A DNA stretch of 64,000 nt from CAG-791 sp002449595. Lineage in GTDB: Bacteria > Bacillota > Clostridia > Lachnospirales > Lachnospiraceae. The stretch lies in NCBI GenBank assembly GCA_946539855.1, contig CAMNHV010000005.1, positions 1-64,000 of the forward strand. Reading direction: 5' to 3'. A program made the translations under genes and the position numbers. Below the pieces are notes generated by a model. The model saw only the letters and a list, made by a program, of their open reading frames with translations. It searched no databases and had not been told where the DNA came from. Positions 35,979 to 44,877 of this stretch are shown here, one piece after another (position 1 is the first letter of the stretch; every line of letters begins with the position of its first letter).

Positions 35979-36821
35979 CTACTTCAGCACCACCGTCGCG
36001 AGGAAATAGATGACCGGCGCCATGTAGATCGCGCTGTCGAACCGGTCCATCATCCCACCGTGCCCGGGGATGAGATTGCCGTAGTCCTTGATTCCGTAGT
36101 CCCTCTTGATCGCCGACGCGGCAAGGTCTCCGATCTGGCTGATGAGTCCGCCGATGAGGCCGATCACCGCAAACCCGACGCGCACACCGAGCTGATGGTC
36201 GGGATAGATCTTTTCCATCGCGATCGCAGTGAGGAAGCAGAAAAGCGCTGATCCGAGGATGCCGCCGACGGCCCCCTCGATCGTCTTCTTCGGGCTTAAG
36301 ACCGGCGCCATCTTGTGCCTGCCGAGCAGGCGGCCGGTGAAGTAGGCGCAGGTGTCGCAGATCCAGGAACAGAAAAAGATGAGCGCGTACGCGAACATCC
36401 CGTAAGGGAGGAGCCGCGCGCGGTAGATGAAGCTCATGAGCACGGGCGCGTACAGGAAGCAGAAGACCGCCGCCGTGATCTGTCCCGCGTGGAACCGCGG
36501 AAACCTGAGGACGTAGAACGCCATCATGACGATGAAACAGGCGACGACCGCAAAGAGCGCGATCTGCGCGTGCGGGACGCCGCCGAAGAAATGATCGGAG
36601 AGCACGAGGGCGACGTAGTAGGCGACAGTGAAAACGAGGCCGGTCACCTGAAGTGCTCCCGGCGCCCCGCCCTCACTTGCAAGGCCCATGGCCTTCGTCA
36701 GTTCCAGATACGCCGCACAGGCGCAGATCATGAGCAGCATGCCCAGTGCCGGCCCGCCGAGCAGTCCGAACACCACCGTAAGAACGCCGATCACTGTTCC
36801 GCTGATGACTCTGGTCTTCAC
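35979..36821 (-). CDS. cdsA: Phosphatidate cytidylyltransferase
   Basis: Integral membrane enzyme making CDP-diacylglycerol from phosphatidic acid and CTP. About eight hydrophobic segments are visible. The family motifs are KKTIEGAVGGILGSALFCF and the C-terminal block GDLAASAIKRDYGIKDYGN then GHGGMMDRFDS, with the Asp residues that bind metal in the family. The length of 280 is usual. It follows uppS by 80 bases, the standard uppS-cdsA-dxr order. Confidence 0.95.
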   Translation of the reverse strand: MKTRVISGTVIGVLTVVFGLLGGPALGMLLMICACAAYLELTKAMGLASEGGAPGALQVTGLVFTVAYYVALVLSDHFFGGVPHAQIALFAVVACFIVMMAFYVLRFPRFHAGQITAAVFCFLYAPVLMSFIYRARLLPYGMFAYALIFFCSWICDTCAYFTGRLLGRHKMAPVLSPKKTIEGAVGGILGSALFCFLTAIAMEKIYPDHQLGVRVGFAVIGLIGGLISQIGDLAASAIKRDYGIKDYGNLIPGHGGMMDRFDSAIYMAPVIYFLATVVLK

Positions 36822-36901
36822 ACCTTTTCTCCGATTTCGCGCCTGTCCGGAACGCAGTTCCGGACAGATACCCGCTTAATTTTTCTTGATCGGGAGCCGC
36901 G

Positions 36902-37624
36902 TCAGGACTGTCCGCCGGTCAGGCCACCGTAGCGCCTCTCCCTGTTGCCAAATGCATCGACCGCCTTCTGCAGTTCTTCTTTCGTGAAGTCCGGCCAGGC
37001 AGTGTCCGTGAAATAGTACTCCGTGTAGGCCCCTTCCCAGATCAGGAAGTTGGAGATCCTCTGCTCGCCGCACGTCCTTATCAGAAGATCCGGGTCCGGC
37101 AGCCCTGCCGTATCGAGGCAGTCCGCGATGAGCGCCTCCGTGACGTCCTCCTCGGTGATCTCTCCTGCTCTGGCCTTTGCAACAAGCTTTTTCACCGCGC
37201 GGACGATCTCGTCGCGCCCGCCGTAGTTGATCGCGATCTGGAAGTGCATTCCGGTGTTGTTCTTCGTCGCCTCTTCCAGGTTGCCGATCGACTCCTGCAG
37301 GTCCGCGGAGAGCTTCGATCTGTCGCCGATCACGCGCACCGACACGTTGTTCTTCGCGCACTTCTCCATGCTGCTGATCATGTAAGTCCGCAGCAGGTTC
37401 ATCAGCGCCTTGACTTCCATGGCCGGCCTGAGCCAGTTCTCTGTCGAGAACGCGTAGACCGTCAGGTAGCGGATCCCCATGTGGTCCGCGTCTTCCAGGA
37501 TCTGCTCGACGACTTCCGCGCCCTTTTTGTGCCCGGCTGTCCGCGGCAGGCCCCGCTTCTTCGCCCAGCGTCCGTTGCCGTCCATGATGATGGCTACGTG
37601 CGCGGGGATCTTCGGATCGCTCAT
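36902..37624 (-). CDS. uppS: Isoprenyl transferase (undecaprenyl diphosphate synthase)
   Basis: Cis-prenyltransferase that makes the undecaprenyl carrier for cell-wall precursors. It begins with HVAIIMDGNGRWAKKRGLPR, which contains the catalytic Asp and the diphosphate-binding Arg. Further conserved blocks are LTVYAFSTENWLRP and LLIRTCGEQRISNFLIWEGAYTEYYFTD. The 240 residues match the family. The start overlaps the frr stop by 4 bases. It connects prenyl diphosphates from ispA and dxs to the peptidoglycan work of the penicillin-binding protein downstream in the coordinate order. Confidence 0.96.
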   Translation of the reverse strand: MSDPKIPAHVAIIMDGNGRWAKKRGLPRTAGHKKGAEVVEQILEDADHMGIRYLTVYAFSTENWLRPAMEVKALMNLLRTYMISSMEKCAKNNVSVRVIGDRSKLSADLQESIGNLEEATKNNTGMHFQIAINYGGRDEIVRAVKKLVAKARAGEITEEDVTEALIADCLDTAGLPDPDLLIRTCGEQRISNFLIWEGAYTEYYFTDTAWPDFTKEELQKAVDAFGNRERRYGGLTGGQS

Positions 37625-38178
37625 ACCGTCATGATCTCTTTCTTCTTTTCTTCCGCGACCTGGTCCACCTTCGCGATGTACTTGTCGGTCAGCTTCTGCA
37701 GCTCCGTCTGGAAGTCCTTCTCGTCGTCCTCGGAGATCTGGGAATCCTTGCGCAGCTTCTTGAACTCGTCGTTGCCGTCGCGGCGCGCGTTGCGGATCGT
37801 GACCTTCACGCCCTCGCTGCGCTTCTGCACGTCTTTCGCGAGCTCTTTGCGGCGGTCTTCCGTCAGTTCCGGGAAGATCAGGCGGATCACGGATCCGTCA
37901 TTGTTCGGGTTGATGCCGACGTCCGAAGCCAGGATCGCTCTCTCGATGTCCTTCAGGGATTTCTTATCCCAGGGCGCGATCTGGATCATGCGCGCCTCCG
38001 GCACGGAGATGTTCGCGAGCTGCTGGATCGGCGTGGGCGTTCCATAGTAATCCACGCGGATCTTGTCGAGGACGTGCGGATTGGCTCTGCCCGCCCGGAT
38101 CGTCTGCAGGTCGTTCTTTAAGAACTCCACCGCCTTCACCATCCTGTCTTCGTACGCCTGTACTCTTTCGCTTGCCAT
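37621..38178 (-). CDS. frr: Ribosome recycling factor
   Basis: Splits post-termination ribosomes with EF-G. The 185-residue protein shows RTGRANPHVLD-type IRAGRANPHVLDKIRVDYYG, then IQIAPWDKKSLKDIERAI and the C-terminal VRNARRDGNDEFKKL-like TIRNARRDGNDEFKKLRKD. It is 33 bases after pyrH and overlaps uppS by 4 bases, the conserved pyrH-frr-uppS order. Confidence 0.97.
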   Translation of the reverse strand: MASERVQAYEDRMVKAVEFLKNDLQTIRAGRANPHVLDKIRVDYYGTPTPIQQLANISVPEARMIQIAPWDKKSLKDIERAILASDVGINPNNDGSVIRLIFPELTEDRRKELAKDVQKRSEGVKVTIRNARRDGNDEFKKLRKDSQISEDDEKDFQTELQKLTDKYIAKVDQVAEEKKKEIMTV

Positions 38179-38211
38179 AGTAAACCCCCTTGCCGTGTTT
38201 TTATCAGTTGC

Positions 38212-38904
38212 TCATGCCGTAACTGTTGTGCCGTTGAAGTCTCCGGAGACCGCGCGGATGATGCTGTCCTTCTCCTGAAGGGCGAACACGCGCAGCGGGA
38301 TCCGGTTTTCCTTCGCGAGGATCGATGCGGTCATGTCCACGACCTGCAGGCCCTGCGCGACGACGTCGTCTATGCTCAGCGTGTCGTAGCGTTTCGCTTC
38401 CGGATGGATCGCCGGGTCGCAGTCGTACACGCCGTCGATGTTCTTCGCGAGCAGGACCATGTCCGCCTCCATCTCGACCGCGCGCAGAAGTACGCCCGTA
38501 TCCGTCGAGAAGTAGGGATGCCCCGTGCCGCCGGCGAAGAAGACCACCATGTGCCTCTCGAAGTATTTATTTGCCCTGTCCTTGGAGAAAAGCTTTGTGA
38601 ACGAGCCGACCTCGAACGGCGTCAGAACGTTCGTCATCATGCCTTCCCCGCGGAAGATCTCAGAGACGTAGATGCAGTTCATCACGGTCGCGAGCATGCC
38701 GATCTGGTCGGACTTCACGCGGTCGATCTCATTGCCGGTGCGGCCTCTCCAGAAGTTGCCGCCGCCGATCACGATGCCGACGTCGTGGCCCTCGTCCACG
38801 ATCTTTTTCACCTGTTTCGCGACGCCGCGGATCGTCTGCTCGTCAAATCCTCTGCCGGACTCTCCCGCGAGCGCCTCTCCGCTCAGTTTCAGTATGATCC
38901 TCAT
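38212..38904 (-). CDS. pyrH: Uridylate kinase (UMP kinase)
   Basis: Phosphorylates UMP to UDP; an amino-acid-kinase-fold hexamer. I chose the ATG giving MRIILKLSGEALAGE because a strong AGGAGG lies just upstream; 27 extra codons are open before it but contain the promoter region. Nucleotide motifs include GIVIGGGNFWRGR and FFAGGTGHPYFSTDT. It is the first gene of the pyrH-frr-uppS-cdsA-dxr-rseP-ispG-polC run. rpsB and tsf, its usual upstream partners, are not here. Confidence 0.96.
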   Translation of the reverse strand: MRIILKLSGEALAGESGRGFDEQTIRGVAKQVKKIVDEGHDVGIVIGGGNFWRGRTGNEIDRVKSDQIGMLATVMNCIYVSEIFRGEGMMTNVLTPFEVGSFTKLFSKDRANKYFERHMVVFFAGGTGHPYFSTDTGVLLRAVEMEADMVLLAKNIDGVYDCDPAIHPEAKRYDTLSIDDVVAQGLQVVDMTASILAKENRIPLRVFALQEKDSIIRAVSGDFNGTTVTA

Positions 38905-38956
38905 GGATCCTCCTCTCTCTTTCCGGGCGCACTGCCGCTGCCTGCTGGCAATAATA

Positions 38957-38967
38957 ATTCTATCATA
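38957..38967 (-). promoter_or_regulatory. Candidate -10 region for pyrH
   Basis: The minus strand has TATGATAGAAT, two overlapping -10-like hexamers, 53-63 bases before the ATG. The upstream DNA is very GC-rich and shows no clear -35. Confidence 0.4.
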
Positions 38968-39011
38968 TCCGCCGCCGGCTGGCACCGCTAAGGCGCGCCC
39001 GCGGCGAGGTT

Positions 39012-40862
39012 TCAGGCGTTCGCGTTTTTCGCGGCCGCGCTGATCATCGCGCGCTTTCTAAGGCGCGGATCCAGGATCTTTTTGCGGATCCTGAGGTGAT
39101 GCGGCGTGACTTCGAGAAGCTCGTCCGCGTCGATGAATTCGATCGCCTGCTCGAGGGAGAAGATCCTCGGCGGAACAAGGCGCAGCGCCTCGTCGGAGGA
39201 GGACGTTCTCGTGTTGGTCAGGTGCTTCGTCTTGCAGACGTTCACCTCGATGTCCTCGCTCTTGCCGCTGATGCCGACGATCATGCCGGAGTAGACTTCG
39301 TCGCCCGGGCGGATGAACATCGCACCTCTCTCCTGCGCGTTGAAGATGCCGTACGCGACGGCCGTGCCCGCCTCAAACGCGATGAGGGAGCCCTGCTTCC
39401 TGTAGGTGATGTCTCCCTTGTAAGGCTCGTAGCCCAGGAAGATCGTGTTCATGATGCCGTTGCCCTTGGTGTCGGTCATGAAGTCGCCGCGGTAGCCGAT
39501 GAGGCCGCGCGACGGGATGTGGAACTCAAGCCGCGTGTATCCGCCTGTGATCGACGTCATCCCGATGAGTTCGCCTTTTCTCTCGCCGAGCTTCTGGATG
39601 ACGTTGCCGGAGAACTCGTCCGGCACGTCGATCAGGCAGTCCTCGATCGGCTCGAGGCGCTTGCCGTTGTCGTCGTAGTGGTAGATGACTTCCGCCTTGC
39701 TGACGGCGAATTCGTATCCCTCGCGGCGCATGGTCTCGATCAGGACCGACAGATGCAGCTCGCCGCGCCCGGAGACTCTGAACGCCTCAGTGGTGTCCGT
39801 GTCCTCCACGCGGAGCGACACGTCCGTGTTCAGTTCCCTGTAGAGCCTGTCCCTGATGTGGCGGCTCGTGACCCACTTGCCGTCGCGGCCTGCGAGCGGG
39901 GAGTCGTTCACGCAGAACGTCATCGCGATCGTCGGCTCCGAGATCTTCTGGAACGGGATCGCCTCCACCTTCTCCGGCGCGCAGATCGTGTCGCCGATCG
40001 AGAGTTCCTCGATGCCGGACACCGCGACGATGGAGCCGCAGGCCGCCTCGCGGACTTCGACCTTCTTCAGGCCTTCGAACTCATAAAGCTTGCTGACTTT
40101 GACTTTTCTGACGTTGTCGGGATCGTGATGGTTGACGATGACGACGTCCTGGTTCACGTGGATCGAGCCGTTTTCCACCTTGCCGACGCCGATCCTGCCG
40201 ACGTATTCGTTGTAGTCGATCGTGCTGACGAGCATCTGGGTCGGCTCGTCCGGATCGCCCTTGGGCGCCGGGATCGACTTGATGATCGTCTCGAACAGGG
40301 GCTTCATGGAGACGCCGGGGCTGCCGAGGTCGAGCGTCGCGACGCCCTGCTTCGCGGAGGCGAAGACGAACGGGCAGTCCAGCTGGAGGTCGTCAGCGCC
40401 GAGATCCAGGAGGAGCTCCAGCACCTCGTCGATCACCTGCGTCGGCCGCGCCTCGGGGCGGTCGATCTTGTTGATGCACACGATAAACGGAAGCCCGAGC
40501 TCCATCGCCTTCTTCGTGACGAACCTCGTCTGGGGCATCGGTCCCTCGAAGGCGTCGACGACCAGGATGACGCCGTCGACCATTTTCAGGACGCGCTCGA
40601 CCTCGCCGCCGAAATCGGCGTGCCCGGGCGTGTCGATGATGTTGATCTTGACTCCGTTGTAGTTGACTGCCGTGTTCTTGCTCAGGATCGTGATGCCTCT
40701 CTCGCGCTCAAGGTCGTTGGAGTCCATCACGCGGTCGACCATCTCCTGGTTCTCGCGGAATACGCCGCTCTGGCGCAGAAGCCCGTCCACCAGCGTCGTC
40801 TTGCCATGGTCGACGTGGGCGATGATTGCAACATTTCTTACGTCTGTTCTCTCAGTGATCAT
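39012..40862 (-). CDS. typA: Ribosome-associated translational GTPase TypA/BipA
   Basis: EF-G-like GTPase linked to ribosome assembly and stress growth. G1 is AHVDHGKTTLVDGLLRQSG, G3 is DTPGHADFGGEVERVL and G4 is NKIDRPEARP. Domain III/V sequences and the C-terminal domain unique to TypA (GDEVYSGMIVGISGKSEDIEVNV, around residue 490) are present. The length of 616 is normal. It lies between the penicillin-binding protein and pyrH as a likely single gene. Confidence 0.97.
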   Translation of the reverse strand: MITERTDVRNVAIIAHVDHGKTTLVDGLLRQSGVFRENQEMVDRVMDSNDLERERGITILSKNTAVNYNGVKINIIDTPGHADFGGEVERVLKMVDGVILVVDAFEGPMPQTRFVTKKAMELGLPFIVCINKIDRPEARPTQVIDEVLELLLDLGADDLQLDCPFVFASAKQGVATLDLGSPGVSMKPLFETIIKSIPAPKGDPDEPTQMLVSTIDYNEYVGRIGVGKVENGSIHVNQDVVIVNHHDPDNVRKVKVSKLYEFEGLKKVEVREAACGSIVAVSGIEELSIGDTICAPEKVEAIPFQKISEPTIAMTFCVNDSPLAGRDGKWVTSRHIRDRLYRELNTDVSLRVEDTDTTEAFRVSGRGELHLSVLIETMRREGYEFAVSKAEVIYHYDDNGKRLEPIEDCLIDVPDEFSGNVIQKLGERKGELIGMTSITGGYTRLEFHIPSRGLIGYRGDFMTDTKGNGIMNTIFLGYEPYKGDITYRKQGSLIAFEAGTAVAYGIFNAQERGAMFIRPGDEVYSGMIVGISGKSEDIEVNVCKTKHLTNTRTSSSDEALRLVPPRIFSLEQAIEFIDADELLEVTPHHLRIRKKILDPRLRKRAMISAAAKNANA

Positions 40863-40936
40863 AAAATGGTTTCCGTTCCCCTCTTCCTCTTCTTGTCATC
40901 CTCTTTCTGTCATCTGCTTACGGCGTTCCCGCGGGA

Positions 40937-43759
40937 TCACTCTCCTCCGCCTTCCGGCTGGGCCTCGCCGCCGGTGTCGCCGCCGGTGTCGCCGCCGCCG
41001 GCGCCCGCCGCCATCGCGGCCTGCAGGTTGATGAACGCGTTGTCATACGCCTGCTGCGCGAGGTCGCGCGTCTGCGCCGCCTGCATGATCGCGGCTTCAT
41101 CGCCGCTCGCGACCGCCTGGTCATACATGATCACAGCCTGATCCAGCGTCGCCTGCGCCTGCTGCACCGCGAGCGCCGCCGCGCCCTGCGATTCCGCGAT
41201 ATGCTTGGTATCGAGCTCTGCCTTCTGCTGCGCGACGACCGCCGCGCCCTCCGGCGTGCTCATGAACACAGAGTCATGCGGGCACTTCTGCCCGATCTGC
41301 CCGTGCTGGAGCGCGACGACGCCGTTCACCTGGAACGGGCACGCGTCCGCTGCCGGCAGCCCCGTGTATTCACAGACGAGACCAGCGTAATGCGCGTCGC
41401 AGCTCTCCTCCGGAATATTCTCTTCATCAAACCAGTCGCTCCGGACCGAGTCGCCGCACAGGCTCGTCGCCTTCTTTCCGGAGAGGCCGCAGACGGAGAA
41501 CTGCACCAGTCCCGACGGCTTGTTGAAGTCCCTGGACTCCAGCCCCTCGTGGATCGGCTCCATGCACTTGCGCCAGATCGACTGCGCGAGCGCGCGTTCC
41601 TCTCCCTGCGCCAGCTTCTTCTCGTTGTTGTCGTAGCCGGCCCAGGTCGTCGCGGTGTAGTAATCCGTAAAGCCCGCGAACCAAACGTCGTTGTAGCCTT
41701 CCGTCGTGCCGGTCTTGCCGGCGATCGGCGTCGTGCCGAAGTTAATGGACCGCGCGGTACCCTGCGCGCCGCTGACGACGTCCTTCATCGCGTCGATCAG
41801 AAGCCACGCCGTCGTCTCCTTGATGACGCGGTGCTCGTCCCGGTACTCGTCCGCGTCCAGGATGACGTTCCCGTCGTGGTCCGTGACGCGCGTGTACAGC
41901 TTGGGTTCGATGTACTCGCCCCCGTTCGCGATCGCGGCGTAGGCCGCGTTCAGCTCATAGTTCTTGACGCCCTTCGTCAGGCCGCCGAGCGCCAGCGTCT
42001 GCTGCCGGTCGGAGTAGATCTTGCCGCCGATCTCGATGCTGTCGTAGACGGTCGTGAACCCGAATTTCTTCGTGTACTCAAAGCCGAGGTCCACGCCGAT
42101 ATCCGTCAGCGTCTTGACCGCGACGATGTTCAGCGAAGATTCGATACCCTGCCGCAGCGTCTGCGGTCCGCGGTAGGCCTCCCCGTACCAGTTCCTGACT
42201 TTGGTGCCGTCCTCGTAGGTGTACGGCTCGTCGATCTGGATGTTCGCGAGCGACATGCCTCCGGCGTCGAGCGCCGGCGCGTAGGAAGCGATGATCTTGA
42301 ACGTGGAGCCCGGCTGTTTCATCGCGTCCGTCGAGCGGTTGAAGGTCCGGCTCGCGGTCTTCGCGCCGCGTCCGCCGACCATCGCCACGATGTTGCCCGT
42401 GTGCTGGTCCTCGATCGTCAGGGAGATCTGCGGCTGCGGGACGAGGTTCACGGATTCGAGGTAGACCTCGCCGCCGGACTCGAGCAGATGCGCCTTGTAC
42501 TCTTCGATTGCCGCATAGGCGTCGTCCTGGCTCGCGTAGTTCAGGATGTAGTCGGGGCGTCCCGTCTGTTCGATGAACCACTGCTGCATCATCTCGCCGC
42601 TGTAGTCGCTCATCGTCTCGTCGTCGTTCAGGATCGAGACCGCGTAGGTCAGGGACCACGTCGTCGACGCCGGGAAGTTGGCGGGATCCGAGCAGACGTC
42701 GTCGCAGATCTTCTGGATCCGCGCGTCCTGCGTGGAATAGATCGAAAGGCCGCCGCTGTAAAGCAGTGTAAACGCCTGCTGTTCCGTGTAGCCGGCCTTC
42801 TGCAGGTCGTCGAGAAGCTGGTTGGTCAGCGCGTCGACGAAGTAGGAGTTGACCTGCTCGTCTTCCGTCTGCGCGTCGACGACCTGGATCCTCGAGTAGA
42901 CGTCGTCCGCGAGCGCCGTTTCATATTGTTCCTTCGTGATGTACTCCTGGGCGTACATCTTCTTCAGGACCTCTTCGCGCCGGGCCTTATTCTTCTCGGG
43001 GAAGACGATCGGGTCGTAGGCCGTCGGGTTCTGCGTGATGCTCGCGATGACCGCGCTCTCGGAGATCGTGAGGTCGGCGACCGACTTTCCGAAGTAGCGC
43101 AGGGACGCCGCCTGCACGCCGAGCGTGTTGTGGCCGAGGTTGATCGTGTTCAGGTAGTTGACAAGGATGTCTTCCTTGCTCATGTGCTTTTCCAGCTCGA
43201 TCGCCAGATACTGCTCCTGGATCTTCCTTCGGACGCTCTCGACGAAGCTCTCGGAGGTCCACCCCGTGAACACGTTGTTCTTGAGCAGCTGCTGCGTGAT
43301 GGTACTCGCGCCTTCCGTCATCTTCCCGCCGTGCAGGACGTTGGTGACGCCCTTGACGCCCGCGCGGATGATGCCCGGGATATCGATGCCCGAGTGTTCA
43401 TAGAAGCGCTCGTCCTCGATCGCGACGAACGCGTGCATCAGGTCGACCGGGATCATGTCCTTCGAAACCGGGATGCGGTTCGCGTCGGTCGAGACCAGCT
43501 TCGCCGTCTGGTTGCCGTCCGTGTCGTAGACGAACGTGGAAAAGCCGGAGGGCTTCACGTCGATGCCCTTGATGTCCGGCGCCGTATCGATGACGCCCTT
43601 GAAGGCGCCGATCCCGAAGCAGAGCACCATGACCGCGACGCCGATCACGGAGATCAGGATGAGGTGTGTGATCAGCCCCGTCGCCTTGTGGGCGATCCTG
43701 TCCCCGGACGCGTGCAGCCGCCTCCGCTTCCGCTGTATTCCTCTCTTACTGTAATCCAT
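40937..43759 (-). CDS. Class A penicillin-binding protein (transglycosylase/transpeptidase, PBP1A-like)
   Basis: Bifunctional peptidoglycan synthase anchored by one N-terminal helix (about residues 31-54). The transglycosylase domain has VAIEDERFYEHSGIDIPGII with its catalytic Glu, then GASTITQQLLKN and NTINLGHNTLGVQAASLRYF. The transpeptidase domain has the SxxK in KQPGSTFKI, SSLN and KTGTT. After it comes a Cys-rich segment with six or more cysteines (CGLSGKKATSLC ... CPFQ ... CPHD), then an Ala/Gln-rich predicted coiled coil and a Gly-rich acidic end. The 940-residue length is at the long end of the family. It has its own promoter, divergent from the IMPACT-family gene. Confidence 0.95.
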   Translation of the reverse strand: MDYSKRGIQRKRRRLHASGDRIAHKATGLITHLILISVIGVAVMVLCFGIGAFKGVIDTAPDIKGIDVKPSGFSTFVYDTDGNQTAKLVSTDANRIPVSKDMIPVDLMHAFVAIEDERFYEHSGIDIPGIIRAGVKGVTNVLHGGKMTEGASTITQQLLKNNVFTGWTSESFVESVRRKIQEQYLAIELEKHMSKEDILVNYLNTINLGHNTLGVQAASLRYFGKSVADLTISESAVIASITQNPTAYDPIVFPEKNKARREEVLKKMYAQEYITKEQYETALADDVYSRIQVVDAQTEDEQVNSYFVDALTNQLLDDLQKAGYTEQQAFTLLYSGGLSIYSTQDARIQKICDDVCSDPANFPASTTWSLTYAVSILNDDETMSDYSGEMMQQWFIEQTGRPDYILNYASQDDAYAAIEEYKAHLLESGGEVYLESVNLVPQPQISLTIEDQHTGNIVAMVGGRGAKTASRTFNRSTDAMKQPGSTFKIIASYAPALDAGGMSLANIQIDEPYTYEDGTKVRNWYGEAYRGPQTLRQGIESSLNIVAVKTLTDIGVDLGFEYTKKFGFTTVYDSIEIGGKIYSDRQQTLALGGLTKGVKNYELNAAYAAIANGGEYIEPKLYTRVTDHDGNVILDADEYRDEHRVIKETTAWLLIDAMKDVVSGAQGTARSINFGTTPIAGKTGTTEGYNDVWFAGFTDYYTATTWAGYDNNEKKLAQGEERALAQSIWRKCMEPIHEGLESRDFNKPSGLVQFSVCGLSGKKATSLCGDSVRSDWFDEENIPEESCDAHYAGLVCEYTGLPAADACPFQVNGVVALQHGQIGQKCPHDSVFMSTPEGAAVVAQQKAELDTKHIAESQGAAALAVQQAQATLDQAVIMYDQAVASGDEAAIMQAAQTRDLAQQAYDNAFINLQAAMAAGAGGGDTGGDTGGEAQPEGGGE

Positions 43760-43822
43760 ACGGACTCCTCAGTGGTCATTCCATAACAATACACCGCAGC
43801 TTCCTGCGGGCATGACCATAAA

Positions 43823-43831
43823 AGTATACCA
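43823..43831 (-). promoter_or_regulatory. Extended -10 promoter for the class A PBP gene
   Basis: The minus strand reads TGGTATACT, an extended -10, 64 bases before the PBP start codon. The -35 region (TTCAGA at 17 bases) is poor. Confidence 0.55.
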
Positions 43832-43944
43832 TATCAGCACAAGCCTCTGAAAACGGCTTTGTCTTATTATACTTCCCGCCGCCCTGCAAATCTCTTAAAA
43901 TACTGTGAAGTTTGCGCGCCCGGCGGGTACAGATGCGTGGAATT

Positions 43945-43973
43945 TTGCTTCATAACGAATATATAAATATGTT
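43945..43973 (+). promoter_or_regulatory. Promoter for the IMPACT-family gene
   Basis: TTGCTT, a 17-base spacer and TATGTT lie about 75 bases before the chosen ATG. It is divergent from the PBP promoter. Confidence 0.55.
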
Positions 43974-44048
43974 ACGATGGAAAGGACGGAGCAGCGCGGC
44001 GGGCATTTAAGCCTCCGCAGACACGCCGCTCCGGACAGGATGAGGATC

Positions 44049-44711
44049 ATGGACGAAAAGACAGAATCACTCGAATACCTTACCATCGGCCGCCCCGGCG
44101 AGAGTCTCGTCGAGGAGAAGAAGTCGCGCTTTCTCGGGCTGTGCACGCCCGTGCACACGCCGGAAGAAGTGACTGCGGTCCTGCAGCAGATCCGGAAGAA
44201 GCACTACGAAGCCCGGCACAACTGCTACGCGTACGTTCTCGGGAGCGGCGGGATGAACAAGAGGTCTTCGGATGACGGCGAGCCCTCCGGCACGGCAGGC
44301 GCACCGATCCTGCGCACGCTGGAGTCCCGCGGCATCACCGACGCCCTGATCGTCGTAACGCGCTACTTCGGAGGAACGCTCCTCGGGACGGGCGGCCTGA
44401 CGCGGGCCTACTCCCAGGCGGCGGCCGCAGCCCTGGACAGCGCAGGCATCGTCCGCATGTGCCTGTGCGACAGCTACAGCGTCCGGTTTGATTACACCTA
44501 CATGGACCGGATCCAGTATTTCCTCCGGGAAAAGGGCATTACGCAGCGCGATCCTGTATATGCGGAAAAAGTCACGATCCCGCTCGTGACCGAGGTCTCC
44601 GAGACGCCCGCGGTCATGGAACAGCTGCGCAGCATCACCGGCGGAAAGGTCGAGAAGCTGGATGCGGAAAGAGACTATTTTGGAATTGACTTTGACCGTT
44701 CAAGTCACTAA
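44049..44711 (+). CDS. YigZ / IMPACT family protein
   Basis: Member of the YigZ (UPF0029, IMPACT) family; YigZ relatives are tied to translation or proline peptidase loci, but no activity is established for this protein. The motif block GEPSGTAGAPILRTLES and then VVTRYFGGTLLGTGGLTRAYSQA is diagnostic. A second ferredoxin-like domain of about 70 residues follows. I chose the ATG giving MDEKTESLEYL, with GAGG 4 bases upstream; an in-frame ATG three codons earlier is also possible. It is the first gene on the plus strand and is followed by the mgtE leader. Confidence 0.9.
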   Translation: MDEKTESLEYLTIGRPGESLVEEKKSRFLGLCTPVHTPEEVTAVLQQIRKKHYEARHNCYAYVLGSGGMNKRSSDDGEPSGTAGAPILRTLESRGITDALIVVTRYFGGTLLGTGGLTRAYSQAAAAALDSAGIVRMCLCDSYSVRFDYTYMDRIQYFLREKGITQRDPVYAEKVTIPLVTEVSETPAVMEQLRSITGGKVEKLDAERDYFGIDFDRSSH

Positions 44712-44763
44712 ACTTGATTTATTCCTGGCGCTCCTGCGTCCTTTAGAAAGGAGGTGGTTTTTT

Positions 44764-44877
44764 ATGAAGAAGTCAAAACGAAGTTCTGACGGATCCGTTC
44801 CGCGACGATGTCATAGTAAAACCACTATTTGGAGGAGTATGCCATGGAAGAAGAAATCAGATATGAAACTGTTCTGA
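44764..44877 (+). CDS. Possible basic leader peptide of mgtE
   Basis: A 37-codon frame begins 9 bases after a near-perfect AAAGGAGGTG Shine-Dalgarno. It encodes a strongly basic peptide (MKKSKRSSDGSVPRRCHSKT and on). It overlaps the mgtE start in another frame and stops 31 bases inside mgtE. A leader that senses magnesium or ribosome state is possible by analogy with other Mg transporter leaders, but this is inference. I do not recognise the peptide. It could also be a chance frame following a duplicated ribosome binding site. Confidence 0.4.
   Translation: MKKSKRSSDGSVPRRCHSKTTIWRSMPWKKKSDMKLF

Noticed and set aside
41201..43786. An 861-codon plus-strand open frame in the PBP gene
   Set aside because: It is antisense to the penicillin-binding protein and has no recognisable domain.
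43760..43790. Insertion-sequence end near the PBP start
   Set aside because: No transposase, terminal inverted repeat pair or target duplication was found.
44700..44717. Terminator of the IMPACT-family gene
   Set aside because: TCAAGT/ACTTGA is only a 6-bp stem overlapping the stop codon, followed by a poor T-run; too weak to list.
44700..44843. M-box magnesium riboswitch before mgtE
   Set aside because: The space between the IMPACT-family gene and mgtE is only 132 bases and no M-box core is visible.
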